A DNA stretch of 64,000 nt from Riptortus pedestris (lineage: Eukaryota; Arthropoda; Insecta; Hemiptera; Alydidae): assembly GCA_019009955.1 (NCBI GenBank), contig CM032233.1:119175001-119239000 (forward strand), in the 5' to 3' direction. Below the pieces are notes generated by a model that ran no database searches, had not been told where the DNA came from, and worked only from the letters and a program-made list of their open reading frames with translations. Within the stretch, counting starts at the first letter, position 1; the number at the start of each line of letters is the position of its first letter. A program made the position numbers and the translations under genes. Shown in pieces: positions 12,504 to 24,171 of this stretch.

Positions 12504-15500
12504 GCCATTAATAAGGGTATTTATCGCTTTGTCCGTTAAACTGTATCTATTTAATGGCTGATTAATGGTTCCACAAATATCAACTGTCCTCAAAAGGTAG
12601 AAATGTAGCTACAGATACTGCGTTTTTGGAACCACCAAAAATTTACTTTTTTCGATTTTGAAAATTATCTTAAACCATGTACTTGATGGGTATTTCTTTT
12701 ATTTTTAGAATCGAATTATAAAAATAATTGTCTTCCTTTTTTTTAAATTTTATTGTAATTACTGACTGATCTAATGTTTTTAGTTTATGTAATACTTAAA
12801 GTTATTTAAAGGAAGTATTTTTATTTTCTACAAATATGCCCACTTAGTGCTATTCACTTGATATTTTGCGATCTTATGTTTGCGGGTAAACGGAAATACT
12901 CAGGTATTTATTTTACATTTATTGGTCAATTTTATTTTAAATCAATAGGAAATAGTTTCCAAAGGAACAATTATTTTGCAAAAAGAATAGTGCAAGATTC
13001 GGAAAATTGCACAATCTTTGTATACTATTAGAAACTTTCATTGTTTAAAGTGAAACTAGTAACATGGTATCTTCTTATGTGATTGACAATAAATCATTAA
13101 AATAAGGTAGAGGTTCAAGCCTTTTAGTACCTTAAGCATGAATGGGGTGAAGATATCAGCAGGAATTTGACGAATTTACTATGGCTTGGAAAAAACCTCA
13201 TAAAAACCAAACTAAAAATATTTAAGAAATTGAAAATGCAGCATATTGTGGGAGAAAGGGGAATAACTTTATACCAATTATAATTCTATACTTATTAATA
13301 ATCTTTGAGACTGCTAAGCAAGACTGAAAGAAAGATGTAGTCTCGCCGTGCCGAGGCATGATGTGACACGTGAGCTATATGAAAAATTTCAAAACAGATT
13401 GGGATTACGGACCCAAGAAACTGTATCGTTTAGAACGTCTACCTTATCGCGGCAGTGTATACAGTGCTTCATAACCAACCAGCAGAAAATGTAATAGCAA
13501 ATATAATTAATCATTTTTTTTAAATTGCAATGCAATGAATTTGAAACATTTATAACGTTATACAAAGTTTTTTTGAAGAACTCTTGTCATGGGTGTAATG
13601 GGCGCCAATGCTTTCAACAATATATGGTCAATGGAACTTTTTGCGAAAACCGATATATCGTCGTTCGACACTAAAAGGATTAACAGACATAAATCTTGAT
13701 CGCAATTAGACCAGCGTAAGTAAGGTTCTCTAATAAATAATTCCTTTAATTGTGCACTCAAGGTTCTCTAATAAAAGTCATAATTTCAGTTATCGCTATG
13801 GCATACCTCATGCAATAAACCCTTCTTGAGTACTCAGAAAAATATATTATAACCACAAGAAAGTCAGGCCCTCTGAAACTTTTGTAACACCAGCGACTTA
13901 GATTTTTTATTATTTAAGAACAAAAATTGTTACGGAGGGTAGCAAAACGAACGAAAAAATATCTCTTTCTTATTATTTACTAGTTCGGTTATTATTTTAA
14001 AACATTTTAGCGTAAATAATTGATGCATAAATAAAAATGTACTAGTATTTTGGAGAAAACACATAGTATGGCCCTGTTTTAAAAAAAAAATTGGTCCATT
14101 CTACATTCATTTTCAAATTAATGAAAACTAGTTAGAGGGTTGCGATTTGTTGAAGTTTTTTTTTAAATCATTAAGTACAAAATGAGGAACACTTGCTAAC
14201 CCTTTATTTTTATTATCAAAAATGTACCACAAGACATAAATTTATTTAATTGATCACAATTGATACTTTAAAAATTGGAGCTGTTTATAGCGTTGACACT
14301 TTTTAAAAAGGATTTTTTTTTCTTCATCCAAAACTGATGCTAACAATTTCATCACCAACCCGAACTGATATCCAGTTGTGTTACTTATACAAAATGATCA
14401 AAATAACACAAGTATTCATAAATTTCTGGGGTTTGGAGTGTTCTGCAGCCAACTATAAGAAAGTAGTGTACATTGAGGAAGTAGTGTACAGGAAATTGTA
14501 CATTCCTTTTCAATTTAATGAGAACTAGTTAGAGAGTTGCGATTTGTTGCAATTTTTTAAATCATTTAGTAAAAAATGATGAACATTTGTTAGCCTTTTA
14601 TTTTTTCATATTTGAATAATGGTTATTCCAATTTGTGGTGATCATTTTTATTAGAGGAAAGTAGGTCGAAAGACTAAATATATATATATATTTTTTTTAA
14701 TGCAAGAATATAAGAAAATGGTGTATATAAGATTTAATGTGTTTTATCATCCGTTAGTTTTGAATACAACTTGTTTTTGTGAGTGTCTCGATAAAAATAT
14801 TAGATAAAGCTACAAAAGACTTTTATTCATCAGCCTCAAAACATATTATATCGCTCACGTTATTCTTATAATGTACTACGTTATTTATTTCTAAAGTAGT
14901 TTTATGTGTCTGATATATTAGCCTCTTTATGTTCTCAATCGGTAAATCGTATTTCATTGGAAGCAATACAGATTTTCTTCAGTATGGCCAGCCACGGTGT
15001 CCTGAGCAATCAATTTAGCTTCCCTGGAATATTAAAGGAGCAAATACTTAACTGCAAGACCTTAATATAACATTTAAATAAATTAATAATAATAATCTAT
15101 GAAGTTTTCTTTGAAGACGTATCATGAATCATCAAGATAAGGTAGCTACGTTGATATTGACATCGATGGTAATTGGCAAGATCTCTGTTTAGGGGGTAGT
15201 TAAAATAATATATTTATTCCTTCATGCACACCTTGGTTTGGTTGGTACTTTATTTATATATTATGGAAAATATACCTTAATATCTGAGTGTTTCTCATAT
15301 CCGTGCTTTGTCTAAATGAATATAATAAAAGTTATCCCTTTTAAACCTTTTTAAAAATGCTGGAGACCTATTCTATTTTATTTATCTATCTAAGTTGATA
15401 TTTAATTGTCTTATAAATGATTTTGTGTTTAATTAACAAAACTGTGTGCACTCGCAATGTTTGTTGTACAAACACTGCTCCAGCCCGATACCACTGTGCC

Positions 15501-15830
15501 AACAGTCCATTTATGATCTCTTATAACAAGTGTACTATTGGCATTCGTAACTAGAAATCCTAATAAGTAATTGTTAGAATGATTGAATTATTTGAGGTTT
15601 AATTATTTCTAAGTTTACTCAGTACAATACCTATCTCATTCAAATTATTGTTTTAGTATTTTTTTTACCTTTTAATTGAACGTTTACAGAAGACGATATT
15701 AGTTAATTAATGAACGTAGAAGTATTTTTGTATTTATCTTTTTTTGACTAGAATTGTGAGTCCCTTTGTTGGTACTCCAGTTCCTTCAAAACATCTTCAA
15801 AATTAGAAAAATTCCTTCAAACATGAGCTG
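12052..15830. other. Unassigned AT-rich sequence
   Basis: Contains a (TA)n tract at about 12470-12498 and a pair of ~110-base direct repeats (14101-14210 and 14500-14612), annotated separately. No other exon-like or element-like feature was recognised. It would be intronic if the minus-strand exon at 39079 belongs to the same gene. Confidence 0.35.
14101..14612 (+). repeat. Pair of ~110-base direct repeats
   Basis: The segments 14101-14210 and 14500-14612 share TTTCAAnTTAATGAnAACTAG, GTTAGAGnGTTGCGATTTGT and then AAATCATT(T)AGTA. They are about 85 percent alike by eye and lie 290 bases apart. They may be a local duplication or the ends of a small unclassified element. Confidence 0.6.
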
Positions 15831-16640
15831 CATAAACTAAAAAGGTTTCACACAAACTTGAATGATAGACTAGTGACCTCATCACACCAAATATTCTCTT
15901 TTTATAAGTAAAAATCCGATGATTAGAAATAGGGGTATACTAAAATCAAAAAAGAAGAAAATACGAGTACCTCCCTTAATATTTGAGCTACACAAAAATT
16001 TATATGACACCGATGGTAGTGCATCAATACTTTTAAAACGTTTGGTATTATAACATTTTTCAATACTAATCATAATAACGGAAATATTATGAATTTTCGA
16101 ATCACATTCTCTAGCCCCTCGAAATTTCTCGTCCGGTTTCAGTTAGTAACTAATATGACCTTTAGTATTGAATGAAATAGTTAAATATCGAGTATGGCCT
16201 GAAACATATTTATGAGTTAAAATCTTAAATGATGACGTTATCAAGCAACGTGTACTGCAAATACCATGCTACGTAAAAATTCAATGAAAACAATATTTGG
16301 TTTTTAACCTTCCAATAAAGTGGTTCATGATGTAACAGGGTATTTTAACTATGACATGAGTAGGACTAGGAGTTTACCGAAACAAAAAAGAGCAAATATC
16401 TAGGTTAAAATTCATGATAGAGAAAATACGTATATAACAACATTTATAGGCAAATTAAATGTGCAACAAGATTGGTTATGTTCAAATTTTCGATCCTACG
16501 TATAATTAGGAAGATATTTTGAATACCTAAACCCCTCTCCCCAGTACTATAGTTTTACATAAAACGCTTATATGTTGAGTTAGCGGTAACAGAAACACAC
16601 ATTTAATTTACATAACACATACATTTAATTTGGACTAATT
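15830..16640 (-). mobile_element. Decayed HINE-related fragments
   Basis: Blocks typical of the family's minus orientation are recognisable. They include CTGCATAAACTAAAAAGGTTTC and CATCACACCAAATATTCTCT (also at 19215-19260), GACATGAGTAGGACTAGGAG, and GCAACAAGATTGGTTATG next to TTCGATCCTACGTATAA. No clean termini remain. Confidence 0.5.
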
Positions 16641-16766
16641 ATTATTAATTTAAAAAACCAGATAGCCAAGAATAGCCGAATTCCTTTTAATTATGGGCTA
16701 ATCATAAGATACATAAATTATAGTTTCCATTGACATATGATCCATGCGAATATGTAATTTATAAAA

Positions 16767-17205
16767 AGTCCGCCACACAGGGGCTGCGCCAATTAAACAG
16801 ATTTCCTTACGTTCGTCTCGTATTTGCATTTATCTCAAAAATTATAAGTTCAATGAGAAAAATATTTGTTATTTAGGCTTCAAATAAAGTCCTTCATAAT
16901 ATAACCGCTTATTGTTGATATGATATGAGTAGGAGTGGGGTTTACTGAAAAATGCGAATATTACCGTTGATAATGAACAAAGTGAAAAAACTTACACGAC
17001 AACAAGACATAACATTTGCAGTAAGATGGGTTCTATACGATATTTCGATCCGACCCATAATAACGGAGATATCAAGATTTTTCAAAATCCCCCTCCCACT
17101 GGTTGGATTTCAAACGTTAACGAACTTACATAAATTTTAGTTTTACATAAAACGTTTAAATCTTGAATTTGGTAACGATCAAATAAAAATTTCAACCGCT
17201 AGAGC

Positions 17206-17279
<74 letters not shown>

Positions 17280-17400
17280 TTTGAACGGATCTCATTCCCG
17301 TTATCTCTTGGGTTGGATCAATGGACTTTTGAGGAAATTTTTCAAAAATAGCGTCATGAGTACTACCTGAATAGCTGATTTTCCTTAAGAGAAATCTGCT
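16767..17400 (-). mobile_element. HINE copy, complete
   Basis: The plus strand reads AGTCCGCCACACAGGGGCTG (3' hairpin, partly decayed) and ATTAAACAGATTTCC, then the body with (TA)n at about 17209-17275. It ends at TTTTCCTTAAGAGAAATCTGCT. Both termini are present at about 634 bases, the usual length for the short form of this family. Confidence 0.7.
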
Positions 17401-18306
17401 AATAGCTTAAATATATAGATTAAAAGGGAAATTGGTAGCATTTTACCCGCCAACTGTGCACCAGTTAGTTTGAACTTACAAAAATAATCAATTACACAGG
17501 CTGATCACATTGTAGCTCAAATTTCAAGTTCATCCCGGCTCTATTTCCAATAACAGCTATAGACGTTACAGCTATAGGACGGCACAATTTTAATTAACTT
17601 AAAAGGTTTTTGAAATGTTTTAGATACCCATCGAGAGGTGTAATTGATACCCACCAAAATAGTTCCCGATTAATCGACGCTGTACTGAATCAACCTTCCT
17701 CTGGAATGAAAGGTTATACCTCTAGACTATTTTGGAACGAAAAAACATCCCAGACTCAAGTATATTTAATAACTCGTGCATCGACAACGGAATTACATGC
17801 AGACCTACATAATTACTGAATGAAAGAGGTATTTTTAATGTATTTGTGCTAACGGAAAAATACCTACTTTCTTGTTGACTGTGAATTAAAGAAAACTAAT
17901 TTTAGCTCAGTTTTACTTATCTTGAAATATCAATATATATTTAGTCAATAAATATAGGAATACGTGGATTACACTGTCCATTGATATAGCACAGGGCTAC
18001 TATGCTAAATGCTCCAAATTCTTCAACACCTTGGATCCACCCACGCCCCATGATAGTTTTATTTAGCGCTATGGTGTTTAGGAGGTGTAGAAATACATTT
18101 CTGTAATTTTATTCAATTGCTCAAGTTGAAAAGCTCGTAAAATATGATATAAATAAGATGTACAGTTGTGCTCCTTACAATAATTTTACTATATTTTAAC
18201 CCACGAAAATATTAATATAATAATTGTGTTAGAGCATATCACAACATTTATAACATATAATGTATTTTAAACCGAGCGTTGTCGGTAACAATTTTTAAAA
18301 AAAAGG
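17401..18306. other. Unassigned, small ORF only
   Basis: A 69-codon plus-strand ORF at 17610-17819 (with GVIDTHQNSSRLIDAVLNQP) has no recognised motif or flanking splice sites. No repeat family was recognised. Confidence 0.3.
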
Positions 18307-18578
18307 CCGTCACTCAGGGGCTGCATAAACTACACTCAATCGCAAAAATAACCGGACACTTCATTTTTGTCGTATTAAAAGCTAATTTTCAGCAATTTTT
18401 TTTTATGTGGGTATTCTAGTTATTACAGAGAATTTAGAGTCTTAGTCCATTGAACTATTCCCTTCAGGATTAGTAAACAATTAGATAAAACTCAGATTAG
18501 ATTTATTTGTCGTGAAGTTGATCTATTCTAAACTGTAAGTAGTTTTTCGCACATTTAAACATCTTTAATTATTAACCA

Positions 18579-18811
18579 GGGGCTCAGGTTAGCCATGCGA
18601 GTTAAAGCGTTGATCTTTATCTCACATGATAAACCTAGAGTGGCGAGTTCGATTCTTGCCTGGGAAAAGGAAATTATTTAGTGACGAAATTCATTAAATA
18701 ACGTCCTAAAATCCCACCCTGGCTAGAAAAGGGTGGTAACCTATAGATAACCCGTCCCAATTAGCCTAAGTTGCAAAAAGTGGACGTTAATAAATAAATA
18801 ATAATAATAAA
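18579..18811 (+). mobile_element. tRNA-derived SINE, copy 2
   Basis: It starts GGGGCTCAGGTTAGCCATGC, has a B-box-like GAGTTCGATTCTTGCC, and ends in a TAA/ATA-rich tail. A 13-base target-site duplication TAATTATTAACCA flanks it (18566-18578 and 18812-18824). The sister Tc1 copy at 35409 has this site once and unfilled (35790-35802, inverted), which proves the insertion. Confidence 0.92.
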
Positions 18812-18889
18812 TAATTATTAACCAAGCATTTTCTTTAATTAATGTTTTATTTTTATTTCGGTCCAGAATAATGGGTCTTTCAAACTTAG

Positions 18890-18973
18890 ATGGAAGGCCG
18901 GAGCTTACGTTACATTGGCGAAACGCTTGGGGTAGCGAAGTCTACCATTCACTGTAATAAAAATGAAGAATAA
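18890..18973 (+). pseudogene. Tc1-like transposase HTH remnant
   Basis: The frame reads EGRSLRYIGETLGVAKSTIH. The pattern R-S-L-R-x-I-A/G-x-x-L-G-V-x-x-S-T-I is the N-terminal DNA-binding helix-turn-helix of Tc1-family transposases. A stop (TAG) lies just before the ATG, and the expected upstream MGLS-like start is in another frame, so one base has been gained or lost. No DDE domain follows. Confidence 0.7.
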
Positions 18974-19740
18974 TTTTTTTTTTTTAAATGTGTTAATTTA
19001 TCTTTTTCTTTTTTTTATTTTGTATTTTTTTGTAAATAATCAATAAAAATTATTCACTTTTGGCAGATTTTGTTTAAATAACCTATAGATTAACCAATTA
19101 TTTTAATTAAAAAGATTAATATACATATATATTTAGTATTTAACAAAATTATAAGGCAAAATCTAAGTGTCCGGTTTTTTTGCGGTTGAGTGTATGTAGA
19201 TTTCTCACGTACTGATATGACACACTAGTAATGTCACTCATATCACCAAATATTCTCTACTTCTAGTTCAAAACTCTATGAGTAGTAGTGGGGGTTTGGG
19301 AAGGCTCTAAACAGGAAACCTCTAATAACTCGCTAATTATTTGCGTTAAGAAAATGTATAGATCAACAATTGTAGAGCATCAAAAGTTTAACAATATTGG
19401 TTCTATAACATTTTTTGATGTAACTTATAACAAGGGAAATATTTTGAAGTTTCAAATTCCCCTCTCTAAACCCCCTATGCTGGGTCCGATTTCGGCCATT
19501 ACCTAATATGATCTAGAGTGCTGAATGAAACAGTTAAATATCGAGTATCTTCGAGTTAAGAACGCAAAATCGTAAATGATGGCGTCATCAACAGTTTGAC
19601 AAGTTTGATTCTATAACATATTTCGTAACGACTCATAATAACGGAAATCAAAATTTTTTTACCTTGCCCGGCTTCGGCCGTTAACTAAAACTAATAAGAT
19701 TGGTTTTATACAATTTCTCTGCCCGTCCGTTGGAAAATGC

Positions 19741-20130
19741 ACTTGTATCTACTATGGCTGTAATACTACAATTCTTTGCTTAATACTACCATGGCTTTGA
19801 AGAAAATAGTTTAGGTCTGCTCATCTCAAATCCAACAATATACCAATAACACTATGATCCCACTATTTTGATCCCGTATTTGATTAGGGTTATCCAAATA
19901 TTATTTGCTTAATTTAGGCAAAATTCTGTACAAAAAAATAAAGAATAATCTTGAGTCATTTAAACAAAACCCTCTATACTAAGAGCAAAAAATTGTCACT
20001 CCCCTACCCGCTGTTATCTGGCGAGGGGAGAGAATCATTCACCCCTACAATGTTTTGAATAAAAGTCAATACAAATATTAAATGCCGTCCATTTTTACCA
20101 ATCTATCTGTCTATTGTATTAATGTAGAAG
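19741..20130. other. Unassigned AT-rich sequence
   Basis: No gene, exon or recognised repeat family seen. Confidence 0.3.
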
Positions 20131-20835
20131 GATGAAAAAATATGCAAAATTCAACGAGAGATCTTTAATTAAAAAGCCGACCTCGGTTGCAATTTCATGA
20201 CTTCTTTATTCAAGAAGAAAAGCTTTGGTTCTTCTTCTAGGCCAAGTAAGGTGTTCAACTGCATGCCCTACACTCCTCTGATATTCCCCACTTCCTTCAT
20301 AGAGACCTAGCATTACAGAGTTCAGCAGCCGAAAATATTTGAGTTCGAAAGTAGTTGGGTTCAATATTTTGAAAATAAAATATACTAATTAGTACAAGTG
20401 GGACATCCATGGGCTCCAATAAGATATACATTTATGAAGCAAACCCAAAAAAATAAAAGAAAAGATTCAAATATGGTTTAATAGTGAATAAGTATTCAAT
20501 ACTTGGAATACTTTCTTAGGCTACAGTACCTAGCAACTAAGAGGAATATATGAATTGGCAATACACTATCTTCTTCAATTCTACTACTCACAATATCCAC
20601 TAATAACTTCACTTCTCATTGCATAGTACAACAACTCACGATTACGGATGTTCACTGATCTTCACAAGAACACAACACTTCACTGAAACTAAAATGCACT
20701 GTTCACTAATACAGCACTGAACGCGCTGTCATTCACTAGTAAGAAAACAGAGAACTAACTGTCGGGCGAGTTGGGCCGCTTTATAGAAGGGCGGCGAGCT
20801 CAAAGAAAAAGGGAAAAGGGGGGCCCTAGAACATT
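20130..20835 (-). mobile_element. Possible solo LTR or promoter-bearing repeat
   Basis: Read on the minus strand, this GC-richer segment starts near TGTTCTAGGGCC. It carries a TATAAAG box and an initiator-like ACAGTTAG about 25 bases further on, then a long untranslated-looking stretch with AATAAAG near 20200. That order (promoter, transcribed part, polyadenylation signal) fits a retroelement terminal repeat. I could not find a second copy, TG...CA borders or a target duplication, so the call is tentative. Confidence 0.3.
20755..20786 (-). promoter_or_regulatory. TATA box and initiator candidate
   Basis: Minus strand: TATAAAG at about 20779-20785, and ACAGTTAG at 20755-20762 at roughly the usual TATA-to-start distance. 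Flanking DNA is GC-rich (GGGCCGCTTTATAG on the plus strand) in an otherwise AT-rich window. Confidence 0.35.
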
Positions 20836-20843
20836 CCTGGCAA

Positions 20844-20895
<52 letters not shown>

Positions 20896-20897
<2 letters not shown>

Positions 20898-22087
20898 TAG
20901 CTAAGGTACCCGGCTTCGCCCGGGGATTCATTTTAGGCTGAATAAAGATGGTATTTTTTTGGCAAGGCTTTACTTTCCACAATATTTTTTTCCCCGTCAG
21001 AGTTTTTAGGGTTTATACCCGTCGTTGCTGTGTATTTTTTAATAATAAAATTATTTGTTATTTAAGACCACTCTTCTAACATTATTATATTTCCCGTTTC
21101 CTGTGCATGTAGGTTTCTTTATAACGCAATGAACAGTATAATTCATAGTCGTAGAAAGTATTCTGTCTTCCAAACCATGTATGAATTAAAGTCCCTTTCC
21201 CTTGATGCTGTACAAAGCTTAATAAAAATGAAATATCGTAAATTTTTATTTCAGGCCTCCCTTATAACCCTCACTCCCGTTTGAACCTATAAATTTTAAT
21301 ATAGCTTATAATCATGGAAGAATTAGTGCTAATTCACATACCGAGTTTTGTTAAATTCGGTTCAACCGTTAGTGCCCAATAAAATAGTTGGCTTCCGCTT
21401 TAGTTTTTGGTGTATATCTCGTTTATAATTCGGTATACGAAAAAAGTGTATATAACAAAAGTTACTCGAAAAAACAAAATAAACAACTTTTGTTATGTTC
21501 AAATTTTCTGAAAAACCAATAGGAAACGAAATACCGCTATTTATAATTTCTGGCTTCCCTTATAACCCCCACTCCTGCCCGTCCCTAGAAATGTTGGTAT
21601 GGCTTGTTATAATGAAGGCGTTAGTCCTAATACACGTACCGAGTTTTATTTATTTCGGTTGGGTCTTTTGTCCCGAATAAAATTGTTCACTTCCGCTATA
21701 CCTTTTAGCGTATAACTCATTTATAGTTAGGTATAAGTGTATATAACAAAAGTTACTCTAAATAACAAAATAAATAACTTTTGTTATGTGCATATTTGCC
21801 GAAAAACCAATAGGAAACGAAATATCGTTATTTTTAATTTCAGGCCTCCCTTATAACCCCCACTCCTGTTCGTCTCATAGAATATTAGTATAGCCTAAAG
21901 TCTAAGTTGGGCTAGTAGTAATATACATACCAAGTTTCATAAAATTCGGTTCAGCCGTTTATGCGTGAAAAGGTAACAAACAAACATACACGAAAGAAAC
22001 AAAATGCAGTTATGGTGTCTATGACATGTGAAACGAAAAGTAGTCGTGAAATTTCGTGAAAAAAATCAATGTACAGACAGAGGTTAC

Positions 22088-22092
<5 letters not shown>
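20896..22092 (+). repeat. Repeat family T, copy 1 (about three tandem units)
   Basis: It begins ACTAGCTAAGGTACCCGGCT after a (TA)n tract (20849-20895) and ends with CGGTTCAGCCGTTTATGCG, GAAAAGGTAACAAACAAAC and CAGACAGAGGTTACAATT before another (TA)n (22093-22137). The middle is made of ~290-base units marked by ACCAATAGGAAACGAAAT (about 21517 and 21808) and CCTTATAACCCCCACTCCTG. Such ends (tacccggcttcgcccggg and ggttcagccg) are widespread in arthropod non-LTR-related repeats. The superfamily is not decided here. No coding capacity. Confidence 0.75.
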
Positions 22093-22139
<47 letters not shown>

Positions 22140-22141
<2 letters not shown>

Positions 22142-23755
22142 TTGTATCTCCCTACTACCTCCTGAAACATTATTGCTCTCAGAGGAACTCTCAGTATCAA
22201 AAATAAACTCATTATTTTGATTGATTGAGCACTTCTTGTAATCGATAGCTGACCATTCTTTACATCATTATATTACGCTAAATAATTGACTAGTTTTATA
22301 TTCAGTATAAAAACTAAACCTAAGTAAATGCGTATTTAAGGAATTGCCGTTTCCATGATACTGTCGAATTAAAATGCAAGAGCTGATTAATTCATTACTA
22401 CTAAATAAAATAAAATAAATAGTTCCAAACAACACTAAATAACTATACGGAACCTATTTATTAGAGATAATACTGTTTTATAACTTCCTTTTCATAATGG
22501 CATTGGCCATTAATGCTTGATTTAAATGAAAATAAATCTGATATATGACAGTGGTTGATTCAGACATAACATGCGTATAATGTGTTTGTTCAATCTCTAA
22601 TACTGTTGAAGTAATTACCAATGAAAAACCTATATGTGACTTAACATAATATCTAATCAGTATAAAGCAGTTCTAGCTATAGAAACTCACTAACTAAATA
22701 TACAGCAAGGGTGCTAAGCGCATTAAATATGTAAACCGAATTTCAACTCGATCCAATCATTACTCTAATTATTATCAAACTCTAGGCAAATAAACTCCGT
22801 TCAATATAATATTAGGACTCGCTTTCTCTTGTCAATAATAACCATTTGCTTTTGATAATAAAATTGCAACCAGTGATTTTGGATCCTCAGTTGTAATTGT
22901 AAGTTTTTACAAATAAATTTAGCCGTATTGCTTAAGGGTAAATTGGCTATTCAGGTTCAAATTCAGACGCACTTATTGATAAATGGCTTCAGATGCCCGC
23001 CGACCTACACTAGTGGATGATAAATATATACACGGTGTACCACAAGGCCACACTTTAATTTTTTTTTCATTATTTCGGGTACAGAATTGTTTCTAATAGT
23101 TGTTCTCGAATTTTTACGAGGATCTTAAATCCGAAGTTAACTTTGATTTGAGTTGAGTAGAAATATCATTTCACGACCCTAACTACATTATTTCAAACGG
23201 GAACCCCCATTTTAGCAGATTTCCCTTAAATCATTTGTCGACATTAAAGTGTGGTGTCTAGCCGACAGCTAATATAAGCTGTACAATCCCTGTACAGTTA
23301 TTGCACACCTTTTTTTTATTTTAACATGTACTAATTTTATACAAACCCATCGGGTTAAATTGCAACCGTTGGTCAATGGAAAGAAAAAAAAGTTTCCTGA
23401 TATTTACCAAAAAATCCCAAAACACCCTTTGCAAATATTAATATTACTGAAGAAATCCAAATCCTTAGAAGGGAATTTTAAAATATAATAAAGTACTTGA
23501 AAATGTCCTCAATTTTTAAGAGCATCCTTAACTGGATTGCCTAAGGGCTCCCTTCATCAAAGAAGTCTCCAAACTTTTTAATGCTGTTTTCAAACATGTT
23601 ATAAGCAAATAACTTTTTGATTCTTTTCCCATTAATCCTTTTATTGTTTCTTAGAAATATTTATTTTACTTATATTATTATTGTACACAATATTTCAGTA
23701 TTATCAGAAAATTAAAGCTAATAAAAAATATAAATAGAAGAAATAACAAAGTATA
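22140..23755. other. Unassigned, with HINE 5'-end remnants
   Basis: A degraded HINE 5' part lies at about 22932-23030 (CTTAAGGGTAAATTGGCTATT, then a weak match to the block before the TA tract). An isolated 5' end lies at about 23214-23230 (TTTAGCAGATTTCCCTTAAA). The rest is AT-rich with no recognised feature. Confidence 0.4.
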
Positions 23756-23927
23756 CAGCTCTCCACCCCAAATAAAGTTTTATTTAGTTCTTTATAACGT
23801 TTCGGCCTTTGTGTTCGTCTTCAGATTATCCTATAAAATAATTATTCATTGTCATCATAAAATTATACAATCTATGAAAGTTGTGACATATCATAACATT
23901 TACTTGCTACAATTGTTTTATATAATT

Positions 23928-24113
23928 TCACCTTATATTACAAACCTGAAATACCTTCTTCTTTCTGAGGAGCACGATAGGCTCTTTGTGAACCTCACTA
24001 AAATTACTTATAAAAGCCAAAGTAGTTGGCTCATTTCGGAGTACATGGAGATGGGAGTGTATATACAAGTTCAAAGGTCTCCCTTTTGTCAACATAAACA
24101 TCATTGACTCCAT
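23928..24113 (-). pseudogene. Possible Penelope-like C-terminal remnant
   Basis: The minus-strand ORF contains MLTKGRPLNLYIHSHLHV and a late leucine-rich part. By eye this resembles the region after the GIY-YIG nuclease of Penelope-like retroelements, where K-G-x-x-L/M-N-x-L/Y-E-x-x-x-I is typical. It is followed at 23790-23830 by CTGAAGACGAACACAAAGG and CCGAAACG, a motif common near the 3' ends of such elements. Short and weak. Confidence 0.3.
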
Positions 24114-24171
24114 AATCTTACTTTCTAATTTATAACTTATAAATTTTTCATTGTATATTCTATATATTTAA

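Larger units (their letters stand above)
18333..19192 (+). mobile_element. Tc1-like deletion derivative with SINE insert
   Basis: The terminal inverted repeats are CACTCAATCGCAAAAATAAC plus CGGACACTT at the left and the inverse of CACTCAACCGCAAAAAAA at the right. The element is flanked by TA on both sides, the Tc1/mariner target. A 233-base SINE is inserted at 18579. Without it the element is about 614 bases, matching the SINE-free copy at 35409-36032. Only the helix-turn-helix part of a transposase is left, so it is non-autonomous. Confidence 0.85.
18307..19740 (-). mobile_element. HINE variant carrying nested Tc1 and SINE
   Basis: The left part, CCGTCACTCAGGGGCTGCATAA, is the family's 3' hairpin end read on the plus strand. 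It is interrupted at a TA by the Tc1-like element (18333-19192) and resumes at 19195 as TGTAGATTTCTCACGTACTG. The downstream half (CACCAAATATTCTCTACTTC, a G-run and later blocks) is a diverged variant shared with 15860-15960. The 5' end is not clean. Confidence 0.6.
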
